Part shown: positions 1-12,655 of the stretch, in pieces
How positions within the stretch are numbered: the first letter of the stretch is position 1
Layout: every line of letters begins with the position of its first letter
Assembly (NCBI RefSeq): GCF_051020985.1
Contig: NC_134999.1
Location: forward strand, 12,405,660-12,469,659
Direction of reading: 5' to 3'
DNA from: Nomia melanderi
Lineage: Eukaryota > Arthropoda > Insecta > Hymenoptera > Halictidae
DNA: 64,000 bases
Program-made: the position numbers and the translations under genes
Notes under the pieces: generated by a model
What the model was told of the DNA's origin: nothing
The model's input: only the letters and a program-made list of their open reading frames with translations
Databases searched by the model: none

Positions 1-865
1 AGATTCTTTCGATTTATGAGTCTCGGGAGCTGTGGACTGCTAAGTTCTTTGTGTTAGTAGTTATATTGCGAAGGAGATTGATGTATTTGTTGATTTATTG
101 GTTTGATGTTTAATTTTTGTAGACATTTTCAGTGGTGGCGTTGTGTGAAATATAGTAAACGAATATAGAACAGAAAAAGAAAGATGTAAAAGTCATAAGA
201 TTAAGTGGAATGTAGTAATGCTGCTACTGGCTTGAAGTCAATTACGTTTAAGCTTGATAAACGATCAAGAATGCATTTCCTAATGTAATCTTGTAAGTAG
301 GATTTCATTTCACATTTCTGATTTACAGTAGCATAAAGAATCACGTCGGATTAAATTATACTTTATACTGCAATACTATAAGTACAGTTTTCATTTCATT
401 AGCAAAAACGTTTCGACTCCAAGCTGTATTTCAATCGCATGTCCGCTTGTCAGACAGTAAAAGTCTCAAAATAGTGTCCATTAACCCTCGGAACTCCAAG
501 GGAAAATAAAAAAATTTGTCCATAAGGTGGGTTTCGTGGAATGACTTGCATAGGTTGCCATTAATCTGTTCCTGTACCAGCAAATGATTGCATTTAATGG
601 CTGAAACCAACCGAATCGCACTGGTGTTGAGAAATATTTGATGATTGAAAGCGATTTTAATTTAAATGGAAGAAATTACGAAATAATTAAAAAAATATAT
701 ATTCTACTTTAATTCCTTATAATAATATTAATAATACTCATAAAGCTTCAAGTACCTTGCTTTGTAAAAAGCCCCTCTAAATTCAAATATCGCGTTCACT
801 CAAAGTTCACTAGAATCGACTCAATCGAACGAAGTGAAAAAATTACTTCAAAATAAATCAAATTC
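1..865. other. Intergenic AT-rich DNA
   Basis: No gene, RNA or element seen. A TTAACCCT-type sequence at 484 resembles the ends of TTAA elements, but no partner end was found. Confidence 0.5.
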
Positions 866-1205
866 TCCAATAAACATTCTCTACCTTCTCCGAACAAAAC
901 ACAACCGAACCTTAAAGAAAAAATCCACTATCTCGAAAAGCCCGCGAAATTCAAATCCTCAAAATCTCAAACAAATGAAATTCCCGAACCAACACTTTCG
1001 ATATTTTCCAAACGAAACAACCGAACATCAAAGAAAAACCGCCACCACGCGATACTCAAATCCCCAAAATCTCGAACCAACTCTCCGTTGAAAATTGGAA
1101 ATTCTTCAGTAAACATTAATCTCCTCAAAACAAACCGCAAACAAACTAGACAAAAAAACTCCACCACCACGAAAAGCCCGCGAAATTCAAATGCCCAAAT
1201 TCCCC
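866..1205. repeat. Three-copy degenerate tandem array (about 115-bp unit)
   Basis: Related units begin near 900, 1019 and 1131, each starting with AACCG and running into a CAAAT-C-C-AAA stretch. The first and third share an exact stretch (GAAAAGCCCGCGAAATTCAA) at 935 and 1171. The array explains the long open frames here, which are not genes. Confidence 0.65.
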
Positions 1206-1447
1206 CGTACCTCGATCGAGCGTAAGCATTCTCAAAGCCATCGCTGCGTGACGAGGACAGTGATAAACACATCTCGGCGTAGGCGAAAGACGGAAGACCG
1301 GGAGCCGCTCGTTAGGTGGGGGAGTCGGAGCGTCTCGCGGCCGCGAGGTGGAACGCGACAGAGCACTCTAGCCAGAAGGAGGAAGAGAGAGAGGTTGATA
1401 GGCGGCGCGAGTCAGGTCGAGCGAGGTGGTCCACTCGGGACGCAGTT
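1200..1447 (+). promoter_or_regulatory. Possible CpG-rich promoter and 5' UTR region before the candidate exon at 1448
   Basis: GC and CpG content rise sharply from about 1200, with AG-rich stretches and no TATA box that I can defend. Broad CpG-rich, GAGA-bearing promoters are usual for insect developmental genes. The call depends on the exon at 1448 being real. Confidence 0.3.
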
Positions 1448-1629
1448 ATGCCGACCAGCTCAAACCGGGTGCCGCCAAATCGAACCCCGGTTCGAATTCC
1501 GCGAGGCCGTGGCCGCGACTCGGGTGAAACGCGAGAGGGACTGGAAGAGGAGTCGGAGGAGGACGAGGACGGGGAGGCGGGAAGCGAATCAGAAGAGGAA
1601 GAGGAAGAGGAAGAGACGCGAAGAACCCG
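1448..1629 (+). CDS. Candidate orphan first coding exon (Arg/Pro-rich then Glu-rich)
   Basis: ATG at 1448 (MPTSSNRVPPNRTPVRIPRG...) opens a 60-codon frame. It moves from Arg/Pro/Asn-rich to a run of Glu, Asp and Ser, then meets a strong donor, CCCG|GTGAGA, at 1629/1630. Without splicing the frame stops one codon later (TGA 1631). It sits in a CpG-rich region with long GAGA tracts just downstream, the look of an insect promoter and first exon. The exon ends in phase 2, which does not fit exon 2 of the main gene (needs phase 1). A weaker donor at 1523/1524 (CTCGG|GTGAAA) would fit in phase 1. No family recognised, and no downstream exon found. It could be an alternative start for the same gene, the start of another gene, or chance. 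Confidence 0.4.
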
Positions 1630-1775
1630 GTGAGAAGGGACAACCAGGGGAAAGCTAGAGAAAGGGAGAGAAAGGTGAAGGTACGTCGAGAGAACGAAGC
1701 TTCCTGCCTTTCTGAACTGACCTAGCAAAAAAAGAAACACTGCTGAGGGTTCAAGGGTTAGGTTGGAAAGGCGGA

Positions 1776-1781
1776 AAGAGA

Positions 1782-1858
<77 letters not shown>

Positions 1859-1867
1859 AGAGAGAGG
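1776..1867. repeat. (GA)n microsatellite
   Basis: Two long GAGAGA runs are separated by AAAGAGAGTAA. They could bind GAGA-type factors if the nearby promoter is real; otherwise this is a simple microsatellite. It causes spurious Arg/Glu and Ser/Leu open frames on both strands. Confidence 0.95.
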
Positions 1868-2338
1868 GTTCGACGAGGGACCAACGGGTCGAGAGACAAA
1901 AAAACTCAGGAAAAAAGTGAGCAAGAAGGTTGGACAGCGTGCTCCCGGTCGTTAGTGAGGTGCCAGTAAAAGGAGGATGAAAAAGGCATTGTTGCTTCGA
2001 GCTCTGCTCCCTCTACCTTTCTTCTTCCTTTTTCCTCCCCCTCCCCCCCTTTATTCTTTCTTTTCTTGTTCCTTTTTCACTCTTGGCCCTTTCTGTACCG
2101 GTCGAGTGGAATGTGTGTCGCGTGTGTCTTCGTGTTTTTTTCTGTCTTCCCTTTTCGTCGGAAAGGGATCATCTTCCTTTTTCTTCCGAAGCTTCTGTGT
2201 GTTCACGTGCTGACGTGCTCGCGGTGGGGTGAGCTGTCGGATTATGGGCTGCTGCAGTGTGTGTTTAGGTGGTATTAATAATTTTGATGCTGGAACGTGG
2301 CGTTTATGGGTGATACAATTATTTTTCTATAGGTGGAA

Positions 2339-2494
2339 ATTGATTTTATGGTAATGGATCGGGAGGACGAAATTCTGATGGGATTTATAGGCTTGATTTT
2401 ATGGTGACACGTCGAACGGAGGTTTTGCTGGAATTTATGAGCTTGGTTTTACTGTGATGCATCGTGCAAAGAAGATTCCGACGGGATTTACGGG
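2339..2494. repeat. Three-copy minisatellite, about 50-53 bp unit
   Basis: Units start at 2339, 2392 and 2442 with TTGATTTTATGG or TTGGTTTTACTG, and each ends in GG-ATTTA-GGG/AG. They are diverged but align end to end. Confidence 0.7.
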
Positions 2495-5400
2495 GTATGG
2501 GAAGATTGAGTAATTACCGTGTTAAGTCTTGGTATTCGAGTTTCGAGTTTGTTCAGCGGATTGTTGGGATTTCGTGGGTGCTGACATCGAATTTTCACGT
2601 GTTCACGTTGTTCCTTTCATTTACGAACTATATTTAGTTCATTGTTGCAACTATTAATTAATTATTATTTTAACATAAAAAATGAGGATTAAGTTGCATT
2701 TCCAATGCATCTCAGCTACATGAATGAAATTTCTGTGAGAAGTGCGACGCAAAATATTTAACTTCGAATTTTTTATGGCAATTACCTTAATAATTCCACT
2801 AACTGAGACACGGATAAGCCCCAAAATATTCCGCGATGCTGATATATGGCTTGAATGAACTAAACGTCAGCTTTATAGAAAGCAACTGTTGAGCTCGAGG
2901 TGATCCAATAGGAAAAAAGCGATCGGAGCTCATGAAGAAAAGAATGTTTCAGAAACCAGGGGAAAGAAAGGGTGAAATTGTGATTAGTGGTGGTTTCGGG
3001 ATTTTGAGAAGTTGATACTGGTGTGCGGCGGTCGGTTCCTTCGGGTCGAAGATATTTTCTGCGACGATGATTCAGAGACGCCCGGCAATCATATGGCCCG
3101 TATTTACGACGGGAATCGTCGAGGTTTGATGGGGTGGGATTTTGACAGCGGCCAATGAATCGTGAACCGTGAAGCAATAGCTCTTTTTTAATTTTGAAAT
3201 ATATACAAAAGGATGGTAATATAGACTTTTTGACGCAGATTTAAATTTAGAACAACGTAAAATAGTAAACATGTTTGGACATTTAGAAAAAAGAGTACAT
3301 GAGACAATGGAAAGTTGAATAGCATTGTAAATGAAAATAAGTTTTCTTGGAAAAAAACGAAGACTGAAACAATTAAATAGCTGTCTATGAGTATTTTTAG
3401 TGTACACGTGGTGCTATATGAGATAATTTTTAAAGGTATCTTCATTTTTTTAATTACTTGTAAATTTTTTATTGAATAATGTAGGATTTCAATGGTAATA
3501 GGAGATAATATTTTAAAATATTTAGTATAATAGTAATTAAGAAACACTTTTTAAGGTAATTACTCTTTTAATTTACCTTTTTAATAGCACAAATTAATGA
3601 AATTTTGATTATATTATTAATTCGATGAATTCCTTGCAACGATGTTTCTCTGATTGCGCATTTCGTAAAATGATTCACGAATAATATGATTTTCCATTTA
3701 CATCGGTGCTCTATATATAACCCTATCAGCGTCAATAAACATTAACGCAAGTGGAATCGGTGAACGTCGAGCAGACGCATTATACAAGCTGTACTCAGTA
3801 GCACGTGCAGTCAATGCGTTTTCATAATCGATATTCACCAAAAATGAAATTTCAGAAGCATTAATCTCATTGTATCTACCCTATGTTTGACATAGATGAA
3901 CAAACCACCATTATTCAGTTTCACTAGGCATCATTGAATTCAACAAATTAAATTGAAATTCATAAAAATCACAATTTTTTGTATCTGCACAAAATTATAA
4001 TGTCGCCTCGAAAAAGATATAAAATTCAAACAAAAATGTTTACAGTTTTATTTTATTCTAACTTTGAATTTCATTTAATTTAACTTTTATGTTTTAGACA
4101 ATTGATTAATATACAGGATACAGATAATAATAATCCCAACAAATCATAGAATTTTTCTTTTCACTTATTCCTGAATTGGCATTTCGTTTCTTCGAAAGAT
4201 TGTACAGTCGCAAGGCAAAACGTCAGAACAACCGGATCACGGGACAGAGAATTGCGACAAGAAAGCAAAGAAGAGAAAAAAATATTTCTGGTTCGGCTGT
4301 CAGCTGTTCGACGATTGTCAGACTACGTCGCGCTGAAAATTTTCACTGTTTTCTTTCCCGCCTATTAATACCCCAGCTGTTTGGATTACGAATGATGGCT
4401 TTAGGAATGCACATACGTCTTCCCTTTCGTTTCATTCAGGAAGAATGCAACCTTCGTTTGGAAATTTATTTTCTCGTCGAGAGGGGTTCGACCTGTCTCG
4501 CGCCTCTTCTCCTTTTTTTTTTTCTTTCTCCCACTGCGTGTCGGGTTAACTCGTGCCGTCTGTTACACGCAGAATGCGAGAAATGTGGATGGTCCGTCTG
4601 AATCACTTTTTTTTCGTTGGTGAGTGTCAACGCTCTCCCATTGAATTTCAACCGTGTGTAATTTTTGCCACGTTCTGTTCGAAACACACGAAATTTAAAA
4701 TACAATTTCGGAAAATTTATATTATTAGGTTGTCACATAAATAAGTTTGATTGAAAGTGTAAGCACGTTCTAGTTCTAAGAATACGGTTCTGACTCATTG
4801 TAAATGAGCCCTTTAAAATAGGAAATTGTCATAGACAGCATCTAATTCTGTTCGATAACTTCCTGCTATTCTTTTACAAACACTGAATAAAATGAACAAG
4901 ATTTTAATTGGATATATTTGAAACAATAGATGATATTACTTCGAAAAATCATATGAATGGAACCATTTCAATTTTAAGAGGATTTTAAACTTTTAAAATC
5001 ATTTAAACTACTTCCCAAATCACAATGATCTTATATCAGAAACCCACTCAAACTTACCACAACACTACCAACGAACAAGAAACAAAAAATCACAGATTGC
5101 TCTAAGAAGCCTCAACAACCCTTTCAATATTAAACCCCTTAAAAGGACGTGGAAAAGAAAAGAAAATATCTCGCGATGACAAGGTCCATCCCCTTTCTAC
5201 GAAGAACGCGATCGCAGAAGGGAGCAGAAAATCAAATTGCTCGCGTGTCCGTCAACTGTCCCACAGGAAGGCACACAACCACCGAGACGTCCGCGCGACG
5301 AACCACAGACGGGAGGGGTGAGGGATGGACGATAACTACCCCGGAGCAGAAAAATAGAATTCCTTTTTTCCTTTTTTTTTTCAGTTAGCCGCGTCACTGG

Positions 5401-8050
5401 CCTTTATTGTTGGCCCCCTTTTATTGCGCTGCAACCGCCTCGGAATGACTTTACACGGCTCCGCTCGTCGAAACACGGCCGCCACCCTTGAAATATAGAA
5501 ACGCGGGGGTTGCCCGGCCACCGCGGGCCTCATTTCTCCAGCGCAATTCCCTCGAGTTACTTTTTTTTCTCCCCTTTCCCTGTGTCCGTTTGTCCGTACG
5601 ACAACGAGAAAATTTTATTTTCTTTGTACCAGCCGCGTGTCCGCGAGCTTCGACGCGGGATTAATCGAGCGAGGGGGTTGTTTATTTGTTTTAGCAGATT
5701 ACGACACGCGTGGACATTGATTTTTCTTAGTGAAAATTGCTGATTTGCATTCGGTCGTGTTGGCCTTTGGAGCTAGTCGATCTTTGATTGCTTTTGATCG
5801 AATTCATTTGGGGGAGGTTATGGCATTTGTTTTGGACTTTGAATGTTTTCAAGGGTTGAAGGATTGTTATTTTTTTAATGGAAGTTATTGACTTCGTTTT
5901 GGTTATTTTTAGATTGAGAATTTTGTGATCTGCTTCTGAAAATCGTTTGCAAGTTAATCATCTCGTTTTTCGTACAATTTTAAGTTATCATCTATTTGAA
6001 ATGTATCTATTACGCAATTGAATTTTGAAATGTCTTCAAAACAATGGATGAAACTTATTTGGTGTCAGACGGTTATGACCGAAACCATGCGACTTGCGTC
6101 AATACTGGAGCAAACTAAGTGGATCAAGGTGGTAGCCTGAAGTGTTTCATCCTGTACGATGGATCCATTTTTGATTGTAACACGAATTGCACTCTCTTTA
6201 AACATATCAGACGTCTTTAAAAGTTCCCACTACGACGCATATTTTTACTCAAAATAAAAATACAATAAAGTAATCCTTTGTGTTGCCACAATAAATCCTA
6301 TAACAAAGGAAGCAGAAGCTCGAAGCAAGCACGTTCAACGTTTCAATCTTCCATGCGCAGTTCCTCGAGAATTACAGTTTCAAAAACACTCACTCCAAAA
6401 GAAAGAAAATTAAATCCAAGTCTTCTGGAACGAAGGTCGAAGAAACAGTTTCAGGTTTCCTTGAAAAGTGATAGCGTTGTGGACGTTCGTTTCACAAACA
6501 GCGCCTCCAATCCTTAAGAAAGTAAAAACCTTAGCCAAGTGCATACAAAGTAGTTTGCTTTCCACTTTTATTTCCCATGGTCTGCTAACGACGATCCGGA
6601 TAATATTTATCTTCGTGATTGTAACAAATTCGAACCTTTGCGGAGCACGAGGAAAGATCAAATATACTTTCCCGAAAAGCGGACCGGGTGGTCGATGTTC
6701 GATTTCCAGCCGCTTCGGCGGCGCCGGGCCGCGCGGCGACGCTATTTCGGTTCCGATAGCCGCAGCACGTCGAAAAAAAGAAGGAGGCCCGTTTCGTCGA
6801 AGATCGATCAAGTTTTCAACGCGACGGCTTTTTCCGCGGATGAAGCGTTAATCGGTCCGCGTCGATGAGAACTTTATCGACAAATATTTTTTCTGTTCGC
6901 GCCCGGAACGGAGTTCGTATCGGATGAGTTCTTTTTCTTTTCACCCGAGGAAACTGAAACAGTTTGCTATTTCGGAAAATATAAGGATTTCGGGTTGTTT
7001 GGTGAGTAAATGGATACCGATGGAGATTTTGAAGGGGTTTAGATAATTGCAGCTGTTTCTTGAAAGGTGCTTAACGTTTGATATTGTTTTGTGTGGTTCC
7101 GTGGTATTATAATACATTCTTTTTCGTAGGATTTTATTTCATTTTTGTGATCTATGACGGGTAATGAGTAATCATTTTGGTAATTGCGTTGTTAATTAAT
7201 GGAATAGTATTTTGATGTACAGATTACTTTTGTTAAAAAGTAAATTACGGATTTTATTTCATTTTTTATTGTCCGCTTCGTGTGAGATTGTTTATGTACG
7301 TGTAGGTTTCACATATTTCATATAGAGTGCTTAGTGACTCGTGACTATGAATACGAGGAGTCAATTAAAAAAAATTCGATTCCCTCGAAAACGAGGTTCC
7401 ATATGAAGAAATTCCGTTTTCCATATTTAATTCCATTCTCCGCGTGGAGTATATTAATATTTCCCGACGATGGCGGAATTTACTCGCAACTCTGAATCCT
7501 ATAATTATCAAGTCTAAGCAGAAGTTTTAAGCACTCGCTTCATCAACACAAAACATCGCTACGCTGGCGCCGTTAGTTTTGAAACAATTGAAGTCTAGTC
7601 CCGACTGGAATATAATTAGATCACGGATGTTTAACCAGTAGTCGGATCTCAAAAATCAAATTCGGGAAATCACACCGAATGAACATCTATTCTTCTTATA
7701 AATACTCTCAATGCTACTTTATTATATTCATATAAATACAACGCGAAAGAAGCATTTAAAAATTCATTATCGAATCTTCAACCAACAAATTATTTCACAA
7801 AAGAACCATCTCCGACCCATTGTTAAAATATAAACGTCTTCTCTGCGCAGTTCTGTAAGGCAGGATTTTGTGGACCGAATAATGGGATGGTACAACTTGG
7901 TTTGAATATTACTCCTTTTAGTTTGACATTCCTCGCTTGGAGATTACAGGAAGAATGCCCCAAGAAAGGCACTGTTTAACCAGAGCACCCCTCCTTGTTA
8001 CGTAGCTCTCACTCTATTTATTGCGCCCCGAGACTCGAGGACGCTTTCCC
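2495..8050. other. Intergenic DNA with CpG islands at about 5150-5700 and 6640-6870
   Basis: AT-rich background with two GC/CpG-rich islands. Open frames inside the islands (for example 6410-6811 on the - strand) have arginine/proline-rich random composition and no recognisable domain, so they are attributed to few stop codons. Poly-T runs occur near 4512-4525 and 5360-5380. No gene seen. Confidence 0.55.
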
Positions 8051-8296
8051 TCAATCCCTTCCCCTATGATTTATTTCTCAGCTATGATCGATACAACCAC
8101 TTTATTCTTAATAATTTATGAGAAAAGGAAGGATCTTCATGCTTATTCTATGCATACGTTTACTCCTAAGGTTAACAATCGATAATAGGAAAATAGTATT
8201 CAACTTATGTTTAAGAACAATAAATAACACTTAGATTTGTCGAATTCAGTTTAAAATTTTGGTAACGAGTCACGATATTGTAGGTCAAGGGGTTAA
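8051..8296. mobile_element. TTAA-ended MITE-like element, family A, copy 1
   Basis: The left part, CCCCTATGATTTATTTCTCA then CTATGATCGATAC, matches the element at 37326 in the same orientation. The right end is GGTCAAGGGGTTAA, the inverse of a TTAACCCC-type left end. The left TTAA here has decayed to TCAA. There is no coding capacity. TTAA target sites and short CCC-type termini suggest a piggyBac-like family; the assignment is inference. Confidence 0.65.
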
Positions 8297-11200
8297 AAGG
8301 GCACCGATCGACGAAATGTGATGGTATTTTTCTTCGTGAATTACTTTACTTCCGAACTGGTACAGGTCGTAGCGAACGTAAAAGAGGGGAAAAGAAATTG
8401 ACACATTTTTCAGAGCGTGGCGGAATGCAACTGCTGCATTTTGGGCCCTGGACCCATACTTATAGGAATTTACAAATGGTGGTAGGGGAGTGAGTCAGGG
8501 TTGAAGTTCACTCGGAAAACGACCCGGGGTTCATTGGGCGATATGACGCTGAGGGTTAAGATCTGAGTATTATCGGGGATGACCAGTTGTTTTTGATAGG
8601 GGAGCTGTGTCACACTATCTATGCGTCAGAAGCGTATAACAGAAAGGCAGACGACGAGCGTTCGACCTTCCCTTCACTAAAATTACCTTATAGTTCTTTA
8701 TCTCAAACATCAAGAAAAGCATCACGCAATCGATAACAAAATTATTAATCAACATACCACAACCACCCTCATCAAACACTAACAAACAAATACCGAGTAC
8801 CAATAACTAAACAATGTACTTCAGAATCCATCAAACGCACAAAAATCTACTAATCTTTCAATCCAACAAACATAAACCTCTCTCAACATCACGATACTCG
8901 AACATCACCAGAAATCCTAAAACGTCGACATCCAAAATAGCCCCAAAACAATTTCAAAACAACCCCGAACAGAGGAAACCCCGTATCATTCACCCCGACG
9001 AAAAAAAAAACATTCCGAGCCAATTTACCCCGCGACAGTTTCCCGGTGGGGGGTTGATTCACGGACTCGTGTGATTTAGAAACGGCGGGCGGTAACCCGC
9101 TTTCGAGGACAGAACGGTAACCGAAGTTTAAATTGGAGGGGTCGGCCACTTAAGATTCAGTTCCATAAACTGGAAAGTTCAGTCCCACTTTCCGCCGGGC
9201 TGGAACTTCCGGCCGCGCTTGACGCTGCAATTAGGCGAGTATTTTCGATCGAATTCAATTAGCTCGCGCGCGCGCGTAGTACCGATGGCCACCGAGCCGC
9301 CTCGCGGTACCGCGAGGAGACAAAGTTCACCGTCTGCTCGCTCGTTTCGCGGACATTGTGCGTGTCCCACCCCACTTTCACCCCAGTCAACCCTGTTAGC
9401 ATTCGAACAGAAAATCTCGCCGAGTCTGTTGTTCGTTGGCGAGGCTTCGCGTGCAGCCAGCCGCGATTTATTACATCGTTGGAAGGACGTATCGGATTTT
9501 GAACTGCGGTTCCGCTAGTTCCACTTTGTCATTTTTTTGTTCGTGTCGTTTCGAGTTCTCTGGGAGTGGATTTATTCCAACGGAAAATGTTCTTACATGA
9601 AAATTTGAACAGAGAAAGTTTTTGTGAAATTGTTTTATTTTATTTGGTACTGGTAAATAAACATAACTTGCTGGTAATATGAATGTTATTTATTATACTA
9701 GTGAGATATTCATTGAAATTAGACTTCAATTCATTGCTATCGAGAAAACTGCACGTACTTTTACTGATGGCTAACATGAAACTCGTGATTTAGTGAGAGG
9801 CTGTTTACGGGAATTTGGATTTCTTAATGTGATCTTTTTGGGAGGTTGTATTGTATGTACTGACCCTGCTGTTTCTTAATTTTATTGTCATATTTGAAAA
9901 ATGAGTGTATGAACTGAAATGTGTTGGATTGAATTGAAAGGGGATGGTGGATGTTTACGGGATTTTTTATTTTTAGAGAGGAATTTTAAAAATGGGTATT
10001 ATGAGGTGGTTTGAGATGATTGGTAAAGGAATTTTTTTGACAAAATTTTCTTGGTTTTCTTAGTGGGATCTTGATTGGCTATTCATTTGGCTCAAGTATT
10101 TTGTAATTGTTGCATAGTGCTTATAAGTCCCGTGATTGGTAATTAATAAAAATAGTTTGATTAAGAATAATTATAAATCGCATTCATAATTATTCGGTTA
10201 AAAATGATTTTATCTCCCAGCGGCACCAGTAACGTATACACGGAATAATAATTACGCACGGCATCGTTATTAACGTCGCATCATTGAACAATCAAAAGCA
10301 CAATGATTAATGAATGACAAGCTAATTACGTCTCATCATCAGAATATTCTTTTTGATTATTACTGTTATTCATTGTATGTATATAAATATTAATATAGAT
10401 ATAGATATACATATGGAGATTATAAATTCCCTGATAATAAAATATTCGACGGCACAATCGATTCATTTGACTGATCTGCATCAGATAATTACGAAATAAT
10501 CATCTTCCCAACAGACGTGGCTAAAATGCCATTATATTGAATATACACGGTGTCATACATGGATATTCCAAGCTGCAGAAGAAGATAAAATCTAACTTTA
10601 TTAGAATTAAAAATAATAATTCGGAATCATTTGATTTTTTCTAATTACATTTTATTTGATGTTTCTCCATTTTGAAGCTGTAGCTTAACTTATTTCTATG
10701 GGATACCTTGTTTACATAGAAATCAAAGTTTTAAAAATATACTCTCGATTTTCGAATGACTTTTGAATTATAATTCCTTTCTAATCTACATTCATCATTC
10801 TACTTAGTTACCGATCATAATATTTATTTACTGTAGTATTGTATTATAATATCATTTGTAATATTTATTAGTTATATTACAACACTTGAAAATTCTCTAA
10901 CTATACAAATGATCAGTTCATAAAATTTTGATGCATTATCACATCATCAAACTTCCATCTACACGCACAATTTAACGATTTCAACACTCAATCACACCAG
11001 CGAGCTATGATCTCGGATGACTACGCAGAATTTGCAATATGCAATCACGCCGTACAGTTCTCATCGTACGAACCACATCGCGATGCTTCAATCTGCAACT
11101 ACATCATAAACTTTTGATCTACAACCGTATCGTGCAACTTTCGATCTACAACCGCGCCGTAAACTTGTGATCTACATCTGCAACATAAACTTTAGATCCT

Positions 11201-12288
11201 CGATCGCGTCACGCGGTTTGCATTTGCAATCAGATCGTAAAATTTTGATCTACATCATGTTATAAAAGTCCAGTCTACAAATCTACAAACTTCCAGGTGT
11301 TTCGCGTGTAGAAACACTTCCTACGCGTTTCCCAGAAATATTCAAAATTCTCCCCATTTCCCTAGGATATCTGCAGGGAAATTTGTGGAATATCACCCGA
11401 AAAAAATCAACCATAATCTCAATCTTTTATATACAAACTCAATGATCTTGTCAACTAAAATTTATGTCATTATCAACAATAGCATTCTAACTAATAAACT
11501 CAATGACCCTCTATTCTTTTCTTAACAAATATTTCCGATTTTATGCTACTTATAATAAATAAACAGAAATAACTTAAAACTTAAAATATTCTATAAATAA
11601 GTTCAAAACGTTTGGATAAGTCAATTTCATATTTAACATTTATAAAGGTTAATAACACAAGACAATACTATTACAAACATAGTAAAATCTATTGTTATTT
11701 ATAAAACTGAACCAAAATCAATTGAATATTTTATATTTCTAAACCTCCGCAATATTTGGTATTATTTTTAATAAACACAATAAAACGTAATATTTTATTT
11801 AGAAAAACGAACGGTTTCGTTGGGCCGGCGATCATAAGAGTCTCTCGCGGAATTCGTGCAGCCGGCGTTATGCGACCGCATGTAAATCATCCGCAACAGG
11901 ATCGACCGGCCGAAACCACGTGTACGTGCACTTCTGCGTGCACTTACGCGGAACGACGCCGATGCACATGTTAACGTGACGCGGGGGTAAACGTCGGCAA
12001 CACGTGTCGCGCGAGTAATCCATGGGTTGTCGTTACCTCGACCGTATCACAAATGCACCGTCATCGGCACGCTCTGTATGCAGTCGATGCAGCCGATTCA
12101 CTGGCTCGCATCTGCGACAATCCCACCACCCCGTCTGTCCGCCGAGGAGTCCATTTTTCGAACTAATACGCGCGCTGTCGGGGAAAGGTCGGTCCACCAC
12201 ACGCACATATACTATGTTCCTGAGGGATACGAAGGATATTTTTTAGTGTTCGATGTGACATACTAACTAAATTGAGCGTTGCAAAAAA
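8297..12288. other. Intergenic DNA with CpG islands at about 9040-9480 and 11810-12210
   Basis: Mostly AT-rich. The island near 9261-9275 contains an alternating CG run able to form Z-DNA. About 10980-11280 has a loosely repeated ATCTACAA-C-TCG pattern (GATCTACAACCG, GATCTACATCTG, GATCCTCGATCG) that looks like a degenerate short tandem repeat of about 40-45 bp. No gene seen. Confidence 0.5.
10980..11290. repeat. Degenerate tandem repeat of about 40-45 bp (TTTTGATCTACA motif)
   Basis: Repeats of CTTTTGATCTACAACCG, CTTTCGATCTACAACCG, CTTGTGATCTACATCTG, CTTTAGATCCTCGATCG and TTTTGATCTACATCA occur at roughly even spacing from about 11110 to 11260. Weaker units extend upstream. Confidence 0.65.
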
Positions 12289-12530
12289 TTAATCTACCCC
12301 TGAACGTATTATTTACTTTCTCTACTAAGCTCGCGTAACATTTTGCTATCGACAGTTCGGAAAGCAACAAAATTTTCGATTCTACTTTAAGCGGAAATTT
12401 AATTTGACGATAATACATTGATAAAAGGGGAATAGTTTTTTACTTTGATCCGTGGGCTATGGACAACATTGATTTTTGTTAAATTAATCTAGAAATCTTC
12501 ATTGCGAGTCATTATATGACAAGGGGTTAA
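12289..12530. mobile_element. Possible diverged TTAA-ended element, family A
   Basis: Left TTAATCTACCCCTGAACG and right GACAAGGGGTTAA have family A-like termini. The segment just inside the left end (TATTATTTACTTTCTC) loosely matches the TATGATTTATTTCTCA of the copies at 8051 and 37326. The length (242 bp) is similar. The divergence is high, so the call is tentative. Confidence 0.4.
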
Positions 12531-12540
12531 TGGTTTTAAT

Positions 12541-12655
12541 ATTGTAATTTTCGTTTTGAAATGTAATTGGTATTTCTAATGGAGTAGTTCTTGTAGTATA
12601 TTGTAATTTTCGTTTGGAAATATAATTGGTATTTCTAATAGAATAATTTTTGAGT
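12541..12655. repeat. 59-bp tandem duplication
   Basis: TTGTAATTTTCGTTT-GAAAT-TAATTGGTATTTCTAAT occurs at 12542 and again at 12601 with few differences. Confidence 0.9.

Noticed and set aside
1480..1505. GGTTCGAATTCC resembling a tRNA T-arm
   Set aside because: No acceptor stem, D-arm or anticodon arm fits around it.
1312..1899. 195-codon open frame on the - strand, Ser/Leu-rich
   Set aside because: It reads the complement of the GA microsatellite and GC-rich 5' region; low-complexity SLSLSL content without a domain.
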